This document shows positions 24,281-36,994 of a DNA stretch of 64,000 bases, piece after piece. The notes under the pieces were generated by a model. That model was not told the DNA's origin. It searched no databases and saw only the letters and a list, made by a program, of their open reading frames with translations. The stretch's first letter is position 1. Each line of letters begins with the position of its first letter. The DNA comes from Vreelandella neptunia (GTDB taxonomy: Bacteria; Pseudomonadota; Gammaproteobacteria; Pseudomonadales; Halomonadaceae): the NCBI RefSeq assembly GCF_022489065.1, contig NZ_JAKVTW010000001.1:496001-560000 (forward strand), read 5' to 3'. Position numbers and translations under genes: made by a program.

Positions 24281-25734
24281 AGGCGGCAGCGGCCCGTTTA
24301 TATCGACTATTAGCCGTCAGTTTTTTTGCCCTGGCGGCGGTTGATGTGCAAGCGTCCAGCGTTGAAAGTATGCGCCTTTGGGCGGCACCTGATCATGCCC
24401 GTCTGGTATTTGATCTTTCTGATGCCACCAACGCTAATGTGTTTTCGTTGGAGAACCCCGCGCGGTTAGTGATTGATTTAGACGATACGCAAATGGGCAC
24501 CGATCCGAGCACGCTGCCGCTGCATGATAGTGCCATTACCTCGGTGCGTACGGGCACACGTGAGGGTGGCGGGTTGCGGGTAGTGCTTGAACTTAATCGG
24601 GCAATAGAGCCCCGCCATTTCACGCTAACCCCTAATGATCAATACGGGCATCGCTTAGTTGTCGATCTCGAGTACCCGGGTGAAAGCGCCGTTGAGAACC
24701 CTATTGACCCCATCGAGGCGATGATTCGGGAGCAGGAGATCCAGGCCCAGCGCGCCTCGGCTCAAGCTCAGCTGCCGGGAAGCGTAGAGCCGCCTAGAGA
24801 CCCAGTGCCGGATCAAGTGCAAGAAGCCAAACCACATCCGCGCCGAGATATTATTATTGCCGTCGACGCCGGTCACGGTGGAGAAGACCCGGGTGCTATC
24901 GGGCCCTCAGGCACACGTGAGAAAGACGTAGTGCTGGAAATTGCCCGCCGTTTAGCGTCTGAGGTTAATGGAACACCGGGCTTTAAGGCGGTGCTGACGC
25001 GCGATGGTGACTACTACATTGGGCTGCGTCAGCGTACCGCACTGGCCCGTGAGCAGAAGGCAGACTTTTTCGTTTCGGTCCACGCGGATGCCTTTACCAG
25101 CCCTCGCCCTCAGGGCAGCTCGGTCTATGCGCTGTCGCAACGGGGAGCCACCTCGGAAACCGCACAGTGGCTGGCCGACAGCGAGAACCGCTCCGACCTG
25201 ATCGGCGGTGTCGATGGCAATCTCTCCTTGCGTGATAAAGATCAGGTGCTGCGTGGCGTGTTGTTGGACTTGACCATGACGGCCACATTGAACGATTCGC
25301 TCTCGATTGGCGGGCAAGTGTTAGAGCAGCTGGGGCGGGTGAATCGGTTGCATAAATCACGTGTCGAGCAGGCGGGGTTTATGGTGCTGAAGTCTCCTGA
25401 CATTCCTTCGCTGCTGATTGAGGTAGGCTTTATCTCCAACCCCGATGAAGAGCGTCGTCTACGCGATCCGGTTCATCAGAGTGGGCTCTCTCAGGCAATT
25501 TTCAGCGGTTTGCGCGATCATTTTCAGCGCTACCCACCGCCCGCCAGTCTGCTTGCCTGGCAGCGCGATAACCAACGCCAACCTTCTGGTAATGAGTATC
25601 GTATTCAGTCGGGAGATACGTTGTCGGCGATTGCGGTACGTCATGGCGTGCCGGTGAATCAGTTGAGACAAGCCAACGATTTGAATGGTGACGTGATTCG
25701 CGTTGGTCAAGTGTTACAAATCCCCCGTTCATAA
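24271..25734 (+). CDS. amiB: N-acetylmuramoyl-L-alanine amidase with AMIN and LysM domains
   Basis: A 487-residue periplasmic cell-separation amidase. It has a signal peptide (LLAVSFFALAAVDVQA), an AMIN domain that targets the septum (~residues 30-130), and a Pro/Gln-rich linker. The zinc-dependent amidase_3 core runs from VDAGHGGEDPGAIG through SVHADAF and ends at LLIEVGFISNPDEE. The C-terminal LysM repeat is YRIQSGDTLSAIAVRHGVP. The LysM domain and the position before mutL match AmiB of pseudomonads and relatives. Activation by an EnvC- or NlpD-like factor is expected from the family. Confidence 0.95.
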   Translation: MEMKAAAARLYRLLAVSFFALAAVDVQASSVESMRLWAAPDHARLVFDLSDATNANVFSLENPARLVIDLDDTQMGTDPSTLPLHDSAITSVRTGTREGGGLRVVLELNRAIEPRHFTLTPNDQYGHRLVVDLEYPGESAVENPIDPIEAMIREQEIQAQRASAQAQLPGSVEPPRDPVPDQVQEAKPHPRRDIIIAVDAGHGGEDPGAIGPSGTREKDVVLEIARRLASEVNGTPGFKAVLTRDGDYYIGLRQRTALAREQKADFFVSVHADAFTSPRPQGSSVYALSQRGATSETAQWLADSENRSDLIGGVDGNLSLRDKDQVLRGVLLDLTMTATLNDSLSIGGQVLEQLGRVNRLHKSRVEQAGFMVLKSPDIPSLLIEVGFISNPDEERRLRDPVHQSGLSQAIFSGLRDHFQRYPPPASLLAWQRDNQRQPSGNEYRIQSGDTLSAIAVRHGVPVNQLRQANDLNGDVIRVGQVLQIPRS

Positions 25735-25754
25735 GTAATCGTTCTTGAGGTGTC

Positions 25755-27710
25755 GTGTTGACTGAAATGACCGCTACCGCATCACGTATACATGTGCTTG
25801 ACCCACGGCTGGCTAACCAGATTGCCGCCGGTGAGGTGGTGGAGCGTCCTTCGTCGGTGACTAAAGAACTGATTGAAAACGCGATAGATGCAGGTAGCCA
25901 GCGCATAGAAGTGGAGATTGAGCAGGGGGGCGCACGGCTCATTAAGGTGCGCGATGATGGTATCGGCATTGGGGAAGAGGATTTGCCGTTGGCCTTGGCG
26001 CGCCATGCCACCAGTAAGATCGGTAGCCTGGAAGACTTAGAGGGTGTTAGCTCGCTGGGTTTTCGCGGTGAAGCGTTAGCCTCCATTAGTTCGGTCTCTC
26101 GACTGGAGCTGATCTCCAATGCCGAAGAGGATCCCCGCAATGGCTGGCGGGTGGTGGCGGAAGGACGGGGAATGGACGCACGGGTTACCCCTGCGCCGCA
26201 CCCACGTGGCACAAGTGTCAGCGTGCGCGATCTGTTTTTCAATACCCCCGCGCGGCGCAAGTTTCTGCGTACCGAAAAGACCGAATTCGCCCATGTGGAA
26301 GAGGCGTTTCGCCGTCAGGCACTATCTCGCTACGACATCGCCTGGGTATTGCGGCACAATCAAAAAGTGGTTCACCAACTCCCTGCTGGCCACTCTGCGG
26401 CGGCTCGCGAGCGTCGGATTGCTTCTTTGCTGGGCAAGAATTTTATTGAGCATGCCCGTTACATTGAGCGCGAAGCGGGCGGCTTACGGCTTAGCGGTTG
26501 GGTGGGTCTGCCAACGCATTCACGCTCGCAGGCCGACCAGCAATACTTTTTCGTTAACGGTCGCGTAGTGCGCGACCGTTTGGTTGCCCATGCGGTGCGC
26601 CAAGCGTATCGCGACGTGCTGTTTAATGGTCGGCATCCAGTGTTTGTGCTCTACCTGGAGCTCGATCCGGATGTAGTGGACGTCAACGTTCACCCCACCA
26701 AGCACGAAGTTCGCTTTCGCGATGGTCGTATGGTGCACGACTTTCTCTACTCAAGCCTGCATCACTGCTTGGCTTCCTCTAAGCCTGCAGAAAGCGAAGA
26801 AGAGGACGGCGAAGAAATGGCGGGCGGGCTAGGTGCCCATCAGCAGCAAGCGCCTGGGCAGCAACCCCCGTTAGATGAGCGGGCAGGCGAAGACGTAGAG
26901 CCGCCTCGCTGGCAGCAGCAGGGTATAGCATTGACCCATTCGCCGGACCGTCATCCAGGGGCAGAGCGGGTGCGGCGTTTTATGCAGGGCTATCAGGCGC
27001 TTCACCCCAATCATGAAGAGACGCTATTAACACCCCAAACGCCTCAGCCTAGTTCGTCAGGAGGGGAAAATAATCAGGTACGTGAGGCGCCGCTGGCGAT
27101 GCCTGACAATGACCCGACTGCACCGCCGCCGCTTGGCTTTGCGCTGGGGCAGTTGCACGGTATTTATATTTTGGCGCAGAACGCCCAGGGGTTAGTGCTA
27201 GTGGATATGCACGCCGCCCATGAGCGCATCGTTTATGAACGTATGAAAACGCAGCTGGCGGCTGCTAAAGGACTGGATGCGCAGCCGCTACTGGTGCCTG
27301 TTTCAATCGCCGCCAGCCGGGCAGAGGTAGCGACTGCTGAAAGCGAGCAAGCGGCCATTTCTAAGCTGGGTATTGAACTTGATATTGCCGGGCCGGAGAC
27401 GCTACTGGTGCGCCAATTGCCAGCGCTGCTGTCTCAGGCGGACCCGGAGGCCCTGGTGCGTCAGATGTTAGAGGAACTGGCGCGTTACGGGCGTACCCAT
27501 CAAGTTGAGGCGCGCCTGCACGAACTGCTCTCTACCATGGCTTGTCACGGCAGTGTGCGCGCCAACCGGCGGCTCACCCTTGATGAAATGAACGCGCTGC
27601 TGCGCGATATGGAGCGTACTGAGCGTAGCGATCAGTGTAACCACGGTCGTCCCACCTGGACACAGATGGGGCTAAAAGCGCTTGATCGGCTCTTCTTGCG
27701 CGGACAATAA
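25755..27710 (+). CDS. mutL: DNA mismatch repair protein
   Basis: A 651-residue GHKL ATPase. N-terminal motifs are [17 protein letters not shown] [23 protein letters not shown] and [11 protein letters not shown] variable Gln/Glu/Pro-rich linker spans about residues 340-460. The C-terminal domain carries [12 protein letters not shown] near residue 484, which fits the DQHA(X)2E(X)4E endonuclease motif. It also has QCNHGRPTW near the C-terminus. This indicates a nicking MutL like that of Pseudomonas, unlike the MutH-dependent E. coli protein. The start is GTG (25755) or the nearby TTG, with GAGG just upstream; an ATG at 25767 is possible. Confidence 0.96.
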   Translation: MLTEMTATASRIHVLDPRLANQIAAGEVVERPSSVTKELIENAIDAGSQRIEVEIEQGGARLIKVRDDGIGIGEEDLPLALARHATSKIGSLEDLEGVSSLGFRGEALASISSVSRLELISNAEEDPRNGWRVVAEGRGMDARVTPAPHPRGTSVSVRDLFFNTPARRKFLRTEKTEFAHVEEAFRRQALSRYDIAWVLRHNQKVVHQLPAGHSAAARERRIASLLGKNFIEHARYIEREAGGLRLSGWVGLPTHSRSQADQQYFFVNGRVVRDRLVAHAVRQAYRDVLFNGRHPVFVLYLELDPDVVDVNVHPTKHEVRFRDGRMVHDFLYSSLHHCLASSKPAESEEEDGEEMAGGLGAHQQQAPGQQPPLDERAGEDVEPPRWQQQGIALTHSPDRHPGAERVRRFMQGYQALHPNHEETLLTPQTPQPSSSGGENNQVREAPLAMPDNDPTAPPPLGFALGQLHGIYILAQNAQGLVLVDMHAAHERIVYERMKTQLAAAKGLDAQPLLVPVSIAASRAEVATAESEQAAISKLGIELDIAGPETLLVRQLPALLSQADPEALVRQMLEELARYGRTHQVEARLHELLSTMACHGSVRANRRLTLDEMNALLRDMERTERSDQCNHGRPTWTQMGLKALDRLFLRGQ

Positions 27711-27755
27711 CGGCGCGGAAAGCAATCACCCTTTTCTTACCTGATGGAACCGCGC

Positions 27756-28694
27756 ATGGCAGATACCCGCCCTTGGGCAATTTTTTTGATGGGTCCGACG
27801 GCCGCCGGGAAAACCGATACCGCGATAGCACTGCATGAGCGCTTGGGGCATGAACTAATTAGCGTTGATTCCGCTATGGTGTATCGCGGTATGGATATTG
27901 GCAGTGCAAAACCCAGTGCGGTAGAGCTTGCCCGCGCCCCTCATCACTTAATCGATATTCGCGACCCCGCAGAGCCCTATTCGGCAGCTGACTTTCGTGA
28001 AGATGCCCTGGCACTGATGCGACAAATCAGCGCGGCGGGCAGAGTGCCGCTCTTGGTGGGTGGCACTATGCTGTACTACAAGCGGCTGATCGAAGGCGTG
28101 GCTAATCTGCCTTCCGCGGATCCTGCCATTCGTCAGCAGCTTGAAGCGCAATGGCAAGCCGAGGGGCTTTTGTCGCTGCATAAGCGGTTAGCAGAAGTGG
28201 ATGCGGTTTCTGCTCAGCGTATTCACCCTAACGACCCCCAGCGGCTGATGCGCGCGCTGGAAGTGTATTTCGTCAGCGGTCGACCAATGAGTGAGTTGTG
28301 GGCAGAGCAGCAGCCTGAAACCTTTCCATGGCGGGTGTTGTCGATAGCGTTAGCGCCCAGCGATCGTAGTCTTCTGCATCAACGTATTGCCAAGCGTTTT
28401 GAAGTAATGATGGAGGAGGGCTTGATAAATGAAGTTGCTGCCCTCAAAAAGCGTAATGACTTGCATTTAGGCCTTCCAGCGATGAAGAGCGTTGGTTATC
28501 GTCAGGTGTGGGAGTACTTGGAAGGTGAGTACGATTACGCAACGCTAATAGAGCGCGGCGTAATTGCGACTCGTCAACTAGCTAAGCGTCAGCTTACGTG
28601 GTTAAGAAGTTGGCCATCGCTTGAGTGGGTGGATTCGCAGCACCCCGACGCATTGGATAAGGTGCTGAAATTCGTGCGTGAAAGCAGTGCTTAG
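27756..28694 (+). CDS. miaA: tRNA dimethylallyltransferase
   Basis: About 312 residues. It transfers a prenyl group to A37 of tRNAs that read UNN codons. The P-loop is [12 protein letters not shown], followed by [19 protein letters not shown] and the zinc-free catalytic segment [18 protein letters not shown]. The motif [13 protein letters not shown] follows. I use the ATG at 27756 ([11 protein letters not shown]), which follows GGA by nine bases; an ATG four codons upstream is possible. It sits in the conserved mutL-miaA-hfq order. Confidence 0.96.
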   Translation: MADTRPWAIFLMGPTAAGKTDTAIALHERLGHELISVDSAMVYRGMDIGSAKPSAVELARAPHHLIDIRDPAEPYSAADFREDALALMRQISAAGRVPLLVGGTMLYYKRLIEGVANLPSADPAIRQQLEAQWQAEGLLSLHKRLAEVDAVSAQRIHPNDPQRLMRALEVYFVSGRPMSELWAEQQPETFPWRVLSIALAPSDRSLLHQRIAKRFEVMMEEGLINEVAALKKRNDLHLGLPAMKSVGYRQVWEYLEGEYDYATLIERGVIATRQLAKRQLTWLRSWPSLEWVDSQHPDALDKVLKFVRESSA

Positions 28695-28859
28695 CGTAAG
28701 ATAGTTCTTCAAGATAGAGATTTAATAAGCATGTGTTTTCGAGTGGCCGCTTGGCTTTTTCTACAGCATTAAGCCTTTCGGGCAAAAAGATTGCGGCGTA
28801 GCACTAGTAGGGCACGCCATTTGATAATTAACCCCAACGACAGTTTTAGGGAGAGCAAC

Positions 28860-29108
28860 ATGTCCAAAGGGCAGTCCCTTCAAGACCCTTACTTGAACAT
28901 TCTGCGCAAGGAGCGCATTCCGGTCTCCATCTTTTTGGTCAATGGCATTAAGCTTCAAGGCCAGATCGAATCGTTTGACCAGTTTGTTATTTTACTGCGC
29001 AACACCGTCAGTCAGATGGTTTATAAACACGCTATTTCTACGGTTGTTCCATCTCGCAACGTACGCTTGCCTGCGCAAGACCCGGCAGAGCAGGATGCGG
29101 AGATTTAA
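28860..29108 (+). CDS. hfq: RNA-binding protein Hfq
   Basis: An 82-residue hexameric Sm-like chaperone for small RNA-mRNA pairing. The proximal-face motifs [32 protein letters not shown] and [12 protein letters not shown] are all intact. The C-terminal tail is short ([12 protein letters not shown]), unlike the longer E. coli tail. The ATG at 28860 has AGGGAG upstream. The 165-base gap before it probably contains hfq promoters, although I could not fix one with confidence. Confidence 0.98.
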   Translation: MSKGQSLQDPYLNILRKERIPVSIFLVNGIKLQGQIESFDQFVILLRNTVSQMVYKHAISTVVPSRNVRLPAQDPAEQDAEI

Positions 29109-29145
29109 CACCGCTGGAAAAGCAAGAGAGTCCACGAGGTATTGA

Positions 29146-30456
29146 TTGTTTTTCGAACGCCCAGACGCCGGTGAAACGGCAGTTCTTGTTCACGTTGATT
29201 TCCACGATGAACAAAAACGTGAAGACCCGGGTGAGTTTTTAGAGCTCGTACGCTCTGCTGGTGCAGAGCCTGCGACTCTACTCACTGCTAGCCGCCATCG
29301 TCCTGACTCACGCACTTTTATAGGGTCCGGTAAGTTGGAAGAGCTGCGGGCACTGCTCGCGGCTCACGCGGCAGAATTGGTGATCTTCAATCACAGCTTA
29401 AGTCCCTCTCAAGAGCGCAATGTTGAGCAAGAGCTCAAGTGCCGGGTGCTTGATCGTACCGGTCTCATTCTCGATATTTTTGCGCAACGGGCAAGAACCC
29501 ATGAAGGTAAGCTGCAAGTAGAGCTTGCTCAACTTGAATATATGTCGACTCGCCTAGTGCGCGGGTGGACACACCTTGAACGCCAAAAAGGCGGGATTGG
29601 TCTGCGTGGCCCTGGTGAGACGCAGCTTGAAACTGACCGCCGCCTGCTCCGTGGGCGGATTAAGTCGATTCACAAGCGGCTGGATAAAGTGCGTAGCCAG
29701 CGTGATCAGAACAGACGCGCTCGGGCTCGTGCTGAAATCCCTAGCGTGTCGCTGGTAGGCTATACCAACGCGGGTAAATCGACGCTGTTTAACGCGTTGA
29801 CCAATTCCGATGTTTACGCGGCTGATCAATTGTTTGCCACACTCGACCCTACGTTGCGTCGGCTTGAAATCGAAGACGTTGGCCCCGTGGTAATGGCCGA
29901 CACCGTGGGCTTTATTCGCCACTTGCCTCACAAATTGGTCGAGGCGTTTCAAGCCACGCTTCAAGAAGCTTCGGAAGCGTCGTTGCTGGTGCACGTAATT
30001 GATGCAGCAGATCCTGACCGCGAGTTAAATGTGGAGCAGGTCGAGCTAGTATTAAAAGAGATCGGTGCAGATGATGTTCCCGTGCTCAAAGTCATGAATA
30101 AAATTGATAAGCTCGACAGTGCGCCGCGAATAGAGCGTGATGGGCATGGTATGCCAGAGGTGGTTTGGCTTTCAGCACAGCAGGGGCAGGGACTTGAGCT
30201 GCTCCATGAAGCCCTTACTGAACGCTTGGCAAATGATGTGATTGGCTTTTCGCTGACACTCACTCCTGAGCAAGGTAAGCTGCGTGCTGGCTTACACGAA
30301 TTGAATGCCGTTCGCGAGGAAGCCTTTAATGAGCAAGGGCATTCAGTACTGGATGTGCGCTTGCCGCGGCGCGATTTTAATCAGTTAATGGCTCAGTTGG
30401 GTGAGCGGTCCAATACCTATTTACCTGAAGCATTGCGTGAAACCGATGAGTGGTAA
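29146..30456 (+). CDS. hflX: Ribosome-associated GTPase HflX
   Basis: A 436-residue GTPase that splits stalled or heat-damaged 70S ribosomes. The N-terminal HflX domain (AVLVHVDF, TFIGSGKLEELRALL, VIFNHSLSPSQERN) is followed by the G domain with VSLVGYTNAGKSTLFNALT, DTVGFIRHLPHKLVEAF and MNKIDKL. The start appears to be TTG at 29146, giving MFFERPDAGE, which matches the family N-terminus; CACGAGG lies about eight bases upstream. No ATG fits. Downstream hflKC has its own promoter candidate. Confidence 0.95.
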   Translation: MFFERPDAGETAVLVHVDFHDEQKREDPGEFLELVRSAGAEPATLLTASRHRPDSRTFIGSGKLEELRALLAAHAAELVIFNHSLSPSQERNVEQELKCRVLDRTGLILDIFAQRARTHEGKLQVELAQLEYMSTRLVRGWTHLERQKGGIGLRGPGETQLETDRRLLRGRIKSIHKRLDKVRSQRDQNRRARARAEIPSVSLVGYTNAGKSTLFNALTNSDVYAADQLFATLDPTLRRLEIEDVGPVVMADTVGFIRHLPHKLVEAFQATLQEASEASLLVHVIDAADPDRELNVEQVELVLKEIGADDVPVLKVMNKIDKLDSAPRIERDGHGMPEVVWLSAQQGQGLELLHEALTERLANDVIGFSLTLTPEQGKLRAGLHELNAVREEAFNEQGHSVLDVRLPRRDFNQLMAQLGERSNTYLPEALRETDEW

Positions 30457-30497
30457 ATACGTCACTGCCCATCTGGAAGCGATGCCTGTATTCTGTT

Positions 30498-30526
30498 TTG
30501 TATAAAAATGGTACAAGGTTTATAAA
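30498..30526 (+). promoter_or_regulatory. Candidate sigma-70 promoter for hflKC
   Basis: TTGTAT and TATAAA are separated by exactly 17 bases, about 78 bases before the hflK ATG in the 147-base hflX-hflK gap. The -10 is strong and the -35 is moderate. Confidence 0.45.
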
Positions 30527-30603
30527 GCAATAATATCAAAACGCGATGCTTCCACTTAAATCGGTGGCATTAGCGTTAGCGAATACCTTAGTGGAGACGA
30601 AGT

Positions 30604-31893
30604 ATGGCCTGGAATGAGCCTGGTGGTGGCAACCAGCACGACCCTTGGAGTAGCGGCGGCCGACGCGGTGGAAACGATGGTGATGGAAACCGTGGCAGTA
30701 ATAATGGTGGCAGTGGCGGCAACAACAATGGCAACAAAGGAGGCAATAACCAAGGTCCTCCAGACCTGGATGAAGCGCTGAAGAAGTTTCAGGATAAGCT
30801 CAACAGCATGCTAGGTGGCGGTAAAAAAGGCGGTGGCAAGAAAAACAGCGGTGGCGGTGACGGCGGTAAGAGCCGTAATCCTTTCGCGCTGCCTGGCCTC
30901 CTGATTATCGTTGCATTGGCTATCTGGGCTGCGATGGGTTTCTACCTAGTTGACCAATCGGAACGTGGTGTTGTGCTCCGCTTTGGCGAATTCCAGGGCA
31001 TTGTAGAGCCCGGTCTGCAGTGGAATCCGCCGTTGATTGACGAAGTGCGGATGGTCAATGTGACGCGGGTTCGTTCACTGACCCAAACGCAATCCATGCT
31101 GACCCGCGATGAAAACATTGTAGAAGTCGAAATTTCAGCGCAGTACCAAGTAGCCAATCCCCGTGATTTCGTTCTAAACGTGCGTGATCCTGCTATCTCA
31201 ATTGAGAATGCACTGGATTCGGCGCTGCGTCATGTGGTTGGTGGTACCGATATGATCGACATTCTGACCTCGGGTCGTGAGATTCTGGGTAGTTCCGTCT
31301 CTAGCCGTCTGCAGTCCTATCTTGATAACTATGGTGCAGGTATTCGTCTGCAAACCATCAACATCGAGTCGACCTCAGCGCCTGCGCCGGTAATTGACGC
31401 CTTCGATGACGTTATCCGTGCCCGTGAAGATCGTCAGCGTACCATTAACCAAGGTATCGCTTATGCCAATGCGATCATTCCTGAAGCGCAAGGTCAGGCG
31501 CAGCGTATTGTTGAGCAGGGTCAGGGTTACCGTGAGTCGGTAGTGGCTGAAGCACAGGGTCAAGCCAACCGGTTTAACTCACTGCTCTCCGAGTACGGCA
31601 ATGCACCGGAGATCATGCGCGAGCGTATGTACTTAGACACGATGGAAGAGGTGTTCAGTAATTCGCAGAAAGTATTGCTGGATGTAAGCGAAAATGCCCC
31701 GTTAATGTACCTCCCACTGGATCAAATGCGTGGCGGTAATAGTGGCAATCGAAGTAATTCGTCGAGCAATAGTGCGAATAACAGTGATGAGCAGTTAGAC
31801 CCTGATGTGCTTGAGCGTTTACGTAACACCCAAGGTGGTTCTAGCTCCTCATCAAATACCACGAGTAACTCCATCCGCAGGGAGGGCCGGTAA
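30604..31893 (+). CDS. hflK: Membrane protease modulator HflK
   Basis: A 429-residue SPFH/prohibitin-type protein that pairs with HflC to form a periplasmic cage regulating the FtsH protease. A Gly/Asn-rich low-complexity N-terminus (residues 1-95) is followed by one membrane helix (LPGLLIIVALAIWAAMGFYLV), the SPFH domain starting DQSERGVVLRFGEF, a long helical region, and a Ser/Asn-rich tail (residues ~380-425). The tail and N-terminus vary widely in the family. Its stop is directly followed by the hflC ATG. Confidence 0.97.
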   Translation: MAWNEPGGGNQHDPWSSGGRRGGNDGDGNRGSNNGGSGGNNNGNKGGNNQGPPDLDEALKKFQDKLNSMLGGGKKGGGKKNSGGGDGGKSRNPFALPGLLIIVALAIWAAMGFYLVDQSERGVVLRFGEFQGIVEPGLQWNPPLIDEVRMVNVTRVRSLTQTQSMLTRDENIVEVEISAQYQVANPRDFVLNVRDPAISIENALDSALRHVVGGTDMIDILTSGREILGSSVSSRLQSYLDNYGAGIRLQTINIESTSAPAPVIDAFDDVIRAREDRQRTINQGIAYANAIIPEAQGQAQRIVEQGQGYRESVVAEAQGQANRFNSLLSEYGNAPEIMRERMYLDTMEEVFSNSQKVLLDVSENAPLMYLPLDQMRGGNSGNRSNSSSNSANNSDEQLDPDVLERLRNTQGGSSSSSNTTSNSIRREGR

Positions 31894-32796
31894 ATGATTA
31901 ATAATCGATCCCTGCTAATTGTTGGTAGTTTGGCTGCTGTTGCGTGGCTGGCGAGCAACACGCTGTATGTGGTAGACGAAACTGAACGTGCCGTTAAGCT
32001 GCGCTTTGGTGAAGTCATTGAAGAGAATATTCAGCCTGGCTTACACGCAAAAGTGCCGATCGCGCAAACGATCCGTAAGTTTGATACGCGTTTGCTGACG
32101 CTGGATACCGATACCAGCCGTTATCTGACGCTTGAGCAGAAAGCGGTTATCGTCGACTCCTACGTTAAGTGGCAAGTTGTCAACCCCACGCGTTACTACG
32201 AGGCGACGGCTGGCGATGAGCTGATGGCTATACGTCTTATTCAGCCGCGTGTAGATGAAAGCCTGCGTAATGAATTTGGTCGCTTGAACCTGCAAGAGAT
32301 TATTGCCGAGCGACGTGATGATCTGATGACAGGCCCTACTGCAGAACTCGACGAGTTGATGCGTGAAGAGTTAGGCGTGGCTATCCGCGATATCCGTATC
32401 AAGCGGATAGACTTGCCGGAAGACGTATCGGCCGCCGTTTTTGAGCGTATGCGTTCTGAACGTGAGCGTGAAGCTCGCGAGTGGCGTGCTCAAGGCCAGG
32501 AAGAGGCTGAGCGGATTCGTGCCAACGCAGATCGTCGCCGCCAGGTGCTGCTTGCTCAAGCTAATGAGCGCTCAGAAACACTGCGTGGTGAAGGTGATGC
32601 TCAGGCTGCCGCGATCTTCTCTGAAGCATATGGTCAGGATCAGGAATTCTTCTCTTTCTGGCGTAGTCTAGAAGCCTATCGTGGAAGCTTCGCTGACGAT
32701 GGCAATCTGATGGTGCTGGAGCCAAATAGCGATTTCTTCCGCTACTTGCGTAATCCTGAGGCAGAAGGTAGTGAAAGCGACAGCGATAGCGAATAA
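31894..32796 (+). CDS. hflC: Membrane protease modulator HflC
   Basis: A 300-residue partner of HflK with an N-terminal signal anchor (SLLIVGSLAAVAWLASNTLYVV), the SPFH domain (ETERAVKLRFGEV) and a long coiled region rich in Arg and Glu (ERMRSEREREAREWRAQGQ). The C-terminus is acidic (EAEGSESDSDSE). It follows hflK with no gap, and AGGGAGG inside the hflK end provides the ribosome site. Confidence 0.97.
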   Translation: MINNRSLLIVGSLAAVAWLASNTLYVVDETERAVKLRFGEVIEENIQPGLHAKVPIAQTIRKFDTRLLTLDTDTSRYLTLEQKAVIVDSYVKWQVVNPTRYYEATAGDELMAIRLIQPRVDESLRNEFGRLNLQEIIAERRDDLMTGPTAELDELMREELGVAIRDIRIKRIDLPEDVSAAVFERMRSEREREAREWRAQGQEEAERIRANADRRRQVLLAQANERSETLRGEGDAQAAAIFSEAYGQDQEFFSFWRSLEAYRGSFADDGNLMVLEPNSDFFRYLRNPEAEGSESDSDSE

Positions 32797-32880
32797 GTTG
32801 CTTTTTGCTGGTGTTCCTCGTCTCGTCATTCCTATGACCAGGCGGGGTTTATCCGGCCAATAAACGTGATAGAATTTATC

Positions 32881-32904
32881 AACCGGGCGTCGCCCGGTTT
32901 TTTT
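32881..32904 (+). terminator. Rho-independent terminator after hflC
   Basis: AACCGGGC-GTC-GCCCGGTT followed by a run of T residues, 85 bases after the hflC stop. It ends the long plus-strand operon; hisZ begins about 90 bases later. Confidence 0.92.
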
Positions 32905-32994
32905 GTGGCCCTCATTTAGCGCTACGCAGGCAATAATCCTGCTGCGTGACTGCTTGAGTTTGTTGGGCCTTCATCGTCTTGCAGGATTGTTCAC

Positions 32995-35486
<2,492 letters not shown>

Positions 35487-35516
35487 GCACGCTTAGTTAG
35501 CGGTGATGAGAAGAGA

Positions 35517-35542
35517 AGGGGCGACTCGGTCGCCCCTTTTTT
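35517..35542 (+). terminator. Rho-independent terminator of purA
   Basis: Nine-base stem AGGGGCGAC / GTCGCCCCT with a TCG loop and six T residues, 31 bases after the purA stop. It also faces the convergent cobO. Confidence 0.93.
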
Positions 35543-35578
35543 GTAACCAATTTTTATTTAATAACCAAGCTTTTGGGG

Positions 35579-36178
35579 TTAGAAATCAATACCGCGACGT
35601 GCCTGTAGGCCGTTATTGAAGGCGTGGCGGACTTCCTGCATTTCGGTCACCGTATCCGCCATGGCGATTAATTCACGGTGAGCATTCCGGCCGGTGATAA
35701 TCACCGTTTGCTCTGAAGGGCGATTCTCAAGGGCGTGCTTAACCGTTTCGATCTCCAGGTAGCCAAACTTGAGCATGTAGGTAATTTCGTCCAGCACGAC
35801 TAAATAGGTCGCTGGGTCCGCCAGCATGCGCTCTGCTTGCTGCCATACTTCCTGGCAGGCATCGGTATCCGCTTGGCGATTTTGTGTGTCCCAGGTAAAC
35901 CCAGTGGCCATGATCGCCACGTCTAAATTGGCATCCTCCTCCAAGCGGTTACGTTCGCCGCACTCCCAAAGCCCCTTAATAAACTGAACCACACCCACTT
36001 TATAGCCGTAACCCAAGGCGCGGGTGACAGTACCCCAGGCAGCCGTCGTTTTACCTTTGCCGTTACCGGTGTTGACGATAATTAGGCCACGTTGCTCGCT
36101 GGCACTGGCGACTTTCTCATCTACGCGCGCTTTCAACTTCTGCATGGAGGCTTTATGGCGGGTATCGCGGTCACTCAT
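35579..36178 (-). CDS. cobO: Corrinoid adenosyltransferase
   Basis: A 199-residue CobA/CobO/BtuR-type enzyme that transfers the adenosyl group of ATP to cob(I)alamin or its precursors. The P-loop is NTGNGKGKTTAAWG, followed by VGVVQFIKGLWECGE, LVVLDEITYML and VIITGRNAHRELI. No other cobalamin gene is nearby, so it may serve salvage. queG in this window needs a cobalamin cofactor. It is divergent from yajQ across a 255-base gap that holds a weak promoter-like pair (TTGAAG, 17 bases, TGTATA at 36264-36292). Confidence 0.95.
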   Translation of the reverse strand: MSDRDTRHKASMQKLKARVDEKVASASEQRGLIIVNTGNGKGKTTAAWGTVTRALGYGYKVGVVQFIKGLWECGERNRLEEDANLDVAIMATGFTWDTQNRQADTDACQEVWQQAERMLADPATYLVVLDEITYMLKFGYLEIETVKHALENRPSEQTVIITGRNAHRELIAMADTVTEMQEVRHAFNNGLQARRGIDF

Positions 36179-36433
36179 GATGTCTCCTGGGTAGTAAGCT
36201 TTTGAAGAGAGTAAGAGGGCTAGCGGGCTAGCCTAAGTCATCCAACTGGGGTTGAACATCTTTTTGAAGCTCTGTGTGTCAATATTTGTATAGGATTAAA
36301 CCGAGTGTGATTAAGTTTTGGTTCAATAAAGCACGCTTCAAAACCGAAAAGAGCAACAGATAAACAACAGAATTGGCCCCTAGGGGGCTGGCTGCTCTAG
36401 AATAGGTGGCCATGTCCAGTCAGGAATTAAATC

Positions 36434-36919
36434 ATGCCCTCATTTGATATTGTCTCAGAGTTCGATAAGCACGAAGGTGCTAATGCGGTTGATCAAGCTA
36501 ACCGAGAGGTGCAGTCGCGTTTTGACTTTAAAGGCGTCGACGCCAGCTTTACGTTGGAAGGCGATAAAGTGCAGCTAGAGGCGGAAGTTGATTTCCAGCT
36601 CAAGCAAATGCTCGACGTGCTGCGCGCGCGCCTTATTGCCCGTGGCATTGATGCCCGATGTATGGATGTTCAAGACCCGGTGCTCTCCGGCGTGAAAGCG
36701 CGCCAGGAAGTCGCTTTAAAGGAAGGGCTCGATGCAGCGGAGGCGAAAGATGTGGTCAAGCGCATTAAAGCCAGCAAGCTCAAAGTGCAGGCACAAATTC
36801 AGGGCGAGAAGGTGCGTGTAACGGGAAAAAAACGCGACGATTTGCAGAGCGTTATGGCACTGCTACGCGGCGAAGAGGGGCCGGATTTGCCGCTCCAGTT
36901 TGATAACTTCCGCGACTAG
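36434..36919 (+). CDS. yajQ: YajQ-family nucleotide-binding protein
   Basis: A 161-residue protein with two ferredoxin-like halves. Family segments are [32 protein letters not shown] and [19 protein letters not shown]. Homologues bind cyclic di-GMP or nucleotides and act as transcriptional co-regulators in some plant pathogens; the role here is not known. It stands alone with its own upstream gap and is followed by pepN. Confidence 0.95.
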   Translation: MPSFDIVSEFDKHEGANAVDQANREVQSRFDFKGVDASFTLEGDKVQLEAEVDFQLKQMLDVLRARLIARGIDARCMDVQDPVLSGVKARQEVALKEGLDAAEAKDVVKRIKASKLKVQAQIQGEKVRVTGKKRDDLQSVMALLRGEEGPDLPLQFDNFRD

Positions 36920-36994
36920 CAGGGGCCGCGCCGTTCGCCGCCCTCACCCGGTGTTAACTATATAAATATTCGTTTTATACAGGAGTCACGCACT

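Noticed and set aside
25502-26260. 252-codon minus-strand frame across the amidase and mutL genes
   Set aside because: It spans two well-supported genes on the other strand and its Ser/Arg-rich translation shows no family.
36340-36420. Short palindrome CCCCTAGGGG before yajQ as a terminator or operator
   Set aside because: It is only ten bases, with no T-run or partner site; too weak to call.
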